Of a stretch of 12,276 nucleotides of DNA, positions 11,001-12,276 are shown piece after piece. A program made the position numbers and the translations under genes. The notes beneath the pieces were generated by a model. It saw only the letters and a program-made list of their open reading frames with translations. It searched no databases and was not told the DNA's origin. Source of the DNA: Gryganskiella cystojenkinii (Eukaryota > Mortierellomycota > Mortierellomycetes > Mortierellales > Mortierellaceae). The stretch spans positions 2,300 through 14,575 of the forward strand of contig JAAAIG010000066.1 in NCBI GenBank assembly GCA_015852425.1. The letters are read 5' to 3'. Within the stretch, counting starts at the first letter, position 1. Each line of letters opens with the position of its first letter.

Positions 11001-11192
11001 CCATCACAACAGCAACAACAACAACAACAACAGCCACAGCAGCAGTATCAATACCCGACACCACAACTGACCACGAGCGCAAGCCAGCGTCGTCCAGCGC
11101 CAGGGCCCAACTCGACAGGTGCACATGGTCGTCATCGTAATTCCAGCGAAGGAAGTGATAAATCCAACAAGGACAAGTGTATGATCATGTAG
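8080..11192 (+). CDS. MINDY-family (MINDY-1/2, formerly FAM63) Lys48-linkage deubiquitinase with C-terminal CaaX box
   Basis: Exons 8080-9079, 9229-10055, 10157-10410 and 10511-11192; introns of 149, 101 and 100 bp are GT-AG. From the ATG at 8080 this gives 920 residues; an upstream exon may add more. Residues 1-300 are Ser/Thr/Pro-rich and disordered with glutamine runs. The catalytic domain begins near 306 (YVLKPVDWIDP). Gln332 in IITQ and Cys338 in NGPCPLL are six residues apart, as in human MINDY1 (Gln131 and Cys137 from memory). The histidine is His609 in FRNNH, the last codon of its exon, followed by FCTLFK and the VWESLADVDG block. Cys and His are about 271 residues apart against about 182 in the human enzyme, because of inserts. 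Two alpha-helical ubiquitin-binding (MIU-like) segments follow: FALALQLQQQEEEEEARR (695-712) and DEQMAARLHQEF (761-772). A Gln-rich tail ends in Cys-Met-Ile-Met, a CaaX box. The family trims Lys48-linked polyubiquitin from the distal end. Membrane attachment by prenylation is inferred. Assignment is firm; the N-terminus is not. Confidence 0.92.
8899..8949 (+). repeat. Glutamine-coding CAA/CAG run
   Basis: In-frame mixed CAA, CAG and CCA triplets encode a Gln/Pro-rich linker directly before a run of threonines and the catalytic domain of the deubiquitinase. Mixed synonymous codons suggest selection or age rather than fresh slippage. Confidence 0.75.
11007..11045 (+). repeat. Glutamine-coding CAA/CAG run in the C-terminal tail
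   Basis: Thirteen in-frame triplets, all CAA or CAG except one CCA, in the low-complexity tail of the deubiquitinase. A smaller Gln run lies upstream near 10919-10943. Lengths probably vary between isolates. Confidence 0.8.
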
Positions 11193-11595
11193 ACTACTTT
11201 CTTTTTTTTTGTCCAATCGTCTTTTTCTTCCGCGTCATCTCTGCCAATTTCCTCGCCCTTTTCTTTTTTTCTTTGACCCTAGTTCAATATGTAATGCAGA
11301 ATAAAGAGAATATATGTAAAGCGTCTTGAGCGTATACAGTGGTTGAGTGACCTTCAGGAAGAACACGTCCGACAAAGGCCATCATGAAAAAAACAGCTAT
11401 TAAATTAATAACTAATTTAAAAACTACAGAGTTGCATTGCTTGATCATTAAAGTCTATTCTATTACAGCAGTGCTAAGGCTGAGTGGTGGAGTTGTGGAA
11501 TGATTGGGCTGTGGTTGCTGCTTCGGTCTCTACGAAAGTGTCACTAAAAGTGGAGTTTTGGATTTCTTGACCTTGGCCTAGCCATAGAGAGGGGT
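11193..11595. other. Convergent intergenic region
   Basis: Two genes end tail to tail here. On the plus side there is a T-rich stretch and AATAAA at 11300-11305. An AT-rich inverted repeat (TTAAATTA at 11400-11407, TAATTTAA at 11413-11420, five-base loop) lies near the middle. No open frame worth calling. Confidence 0.55.
11300..11305 (+). terminator. Poly(A) signal of the MINDY gene
   Basis: A perfect AATAAA about 108 bases after the stop codon, downstream of a CT- and T-rich stretch. Motif and spacing suit a fungal 3' end. Confidence 0.55.
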
Positions 11596-11982
11596 TCAAA
11601 CACAAATCCTGCCGGCAAACGCATTGTCACAATCCTTAAGAGTACTCCAGCATTGGCCACAACAGCTCACAGTTCGTTCATAACAACATCCAGGTGGCTT
11701 ACACACCCCCAGATTAGCTTTACAAATGCCCCCCGCGCACCCGTCACTTTCTCTACAATGCGTGTCGTTGCAACAGTGGTATCCTAATTTGAATGGCTTA
11801 CATTCATATTTACGAGAACATTGCTTCCCAGGACCATAGCCCTCGCATCGTCTCTCCATCTCACATTTTTGAGTTTCCGTGCAACCGCCACAGCTATCCT
11901 TGGTACTGCATTTATCCGCTCGGACAAGCAACATGGCAAGTGACAAGCAGGTAAAAATCAAAAACTGGGATCTTGGCAGCAT
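11596..11982 (-). CDS. Small secreted cysteine-rich protein, unknown family (128 aa)
   Basis: Single exon on the minus strand. Residues 1-22 form a clear signal peptide: Arg4, then a hydrophobic core (FLIFTCLSLAMLLV) and a likely cut after Val-Arg-Ala before Asp23. The mature part of about 106 residues has 20 cysteines (19%), an even number, at 25, 31, 34, 40, 46, 55, 61, 70, 71, 76, 82, 87, 94, 99, 100, 107, 108, 111, 118 and 127, so up to ten disulfides. Three adjacent Cys-Cys pairs occur (70/71, 99/100, 107/108). A possible N-glycosylation site, Asn-Asp-Thr, is at 72-74. No transmembrane segment or GPI-type tail follows. I do not recognise the family. The composition is that of fungal small secreted proteins, some of which act at host, plant or microbe contacts, but nothing here shows a role. 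The high Cys content on one open frame with a good signal peptide makes a chance frame unlikely. It faces the deubiquitinase gene tail to tail. Confidence 0.85.
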   Translation of the reverse strand: MLPRSQFLIFTCLSLAMLLVRADKCSTKDSCGGCTETQKCEMERRCEGYGPGKQCSRKYECKPFKLGYHCCNDTHCRESDGCAGGICKANLGVCKPPGCCYERTVSCCGQCWSTLKDCDNAFAGRICV

Positions 11983-12112
11983 GTTCGATGTTCACGAGGC
12001 GAGGTATCCCAAAAAAATATGCCTGTAATAATGTGTGTCATGCATTGAAGGTCAGTTTCAAATTATTCAAATGTACAGTAACAGGGTAGTTCATGTGCAC
12101 ATATAGCCTTAC

Positions 12113-12128
12113 GAGAGAGAGAGAGAGA
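12113..12128. repeat. (GA)8 microsatellite
   Basis: Eight GA units followed by G-rich sequence, about 130 bases upstream of the cysteine-rich gene's start codon. GA tracts of this kind can act in promoters, but here it may be a plain microsatellite. Confidence 0.85.
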
Positions 12129-12260
12129 GGGACAGGGGGAGAAAATGAATGGAAGAGGCATGGATACAGAAATTGGATGTCAGGGAAAGGACAAACAAAA
12201 AGGTAGGGTTAGAAAGGAATGCTAGGGTACTTCAAAAAAAAAGCCAGAAGAGGGTTTTTT

Positions 12261-12273
12261 CTACTACTACTAC
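12261..12273. repeat. Short CTA trinucleotide repeat
   Basis: Four CTA units plus one C at the very end of the window, followed by CCC. Too short to say more; it may continue beyond the window. Confidence 0.7.
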
Positions 12274-12276
12274 CCC

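Larger units (their letters stand above)
11983..12276. other. Right flank, upstream region of the cysteine-rich gene
   Basis: Should contain the promoter of the minus-strand cysteine-rich gene. On that strand a TATAT-like stretch near 12100-12107 lies about 115 bases upstream of the start, but it is weak evidence. A (GA)8 tract is at 12113-12128 and a short CTA repeat closes the window. A single TAGGGTTAG near 12203 is not a telomere array. Confidence 0.45.

Noticed and set aside
11400..11420. AT-rich hairpin as a terminator
   Set aside because: Eight AT-only base pairs are weak, and polymerase II does not use such hairpins to terminate; chance in AT-rich spacer is enough.
11593..11606. GGTTCAAAC as a tRNA B-box
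   Set aside because: No matching A-box or cloverleaf could be formed, and the bases overlap the end of the cysteine-rich gene.
12200..12276. Possible telomere or subtelomere at the right end
   Set aside because: Only one TAGGGTTAG is present and the terminal repeat is CTA, not an array of TTAGGG units.

Overview
This is intron-bearing eukaryotic DNA, most likely from a filamentous fungus. Introns are short (about 90 to 215 bp), begin with GT, end with AG, and often carry a CTAAC or CTAAT branch-like site. Gaps between genes are short, pyrimidine-rich tracts sit upstream of starts, and some proteins are rich in Gln and Ser/Thr. The gene set (a PECR-like peroxisomal dehydrogenase, a TPR/F-box/LRR protein of the Dia2/Pof3 type, and a prenylation-tailed MINDY deubiquitinase) would suit an early-diverging lineage such as Mortierellomycotina. 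That placement is inference. No prokaryotic operon, tRNA, rRNA, CRISPR array or transposon was seen.

Layout: 1-973 holds no gene I can support. A five-exon reductase gene of the short-chain dehydrogenase family (2416 down to 974) and a four-exon triosephosphate isomerase gene (3998 down to 2801) lie in tandem on the minus strand. A divergent promoter region of about 356 bp separates the isomerase from a plus-strand four-exon TPR/F-box/LRR gene (4355-6704). Next on the plus strand is a MINDY-family deubiquitinase gene. Its secure part is 8080-11192, with a probable extra upstream coding exon at 7276-7582. It converges on a single-exon minus-strand gene for a small secreted protein with 20 cysteines (11982 down to 11596). 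The rest, to 12276, is non-coding with microsatellites.

I found no sign that the genes form one pathway. Two act in central or lipid metabolism (glycolysis in the cytosol, fatty-acyl reduction probably in peroxisomes). Two act on ubiquitin in opposite ways: the F-box protein is a likely SCF substrate receptor and the MINDY protein removes ubiquitin. I read their adjacency as chance.

The items most worth following up are the unrecognised 20-cysteine secreted protein, the C-terminal CaaX box and low-complexity inserts of the MINDY enzyme together with its unresolved first exon, and the loss of the PECR active-site tyrosine in the reductase. All splice models were derived by hand from reading frame, GT/AG sites and remembered family sequences; none has been tested against RNA.
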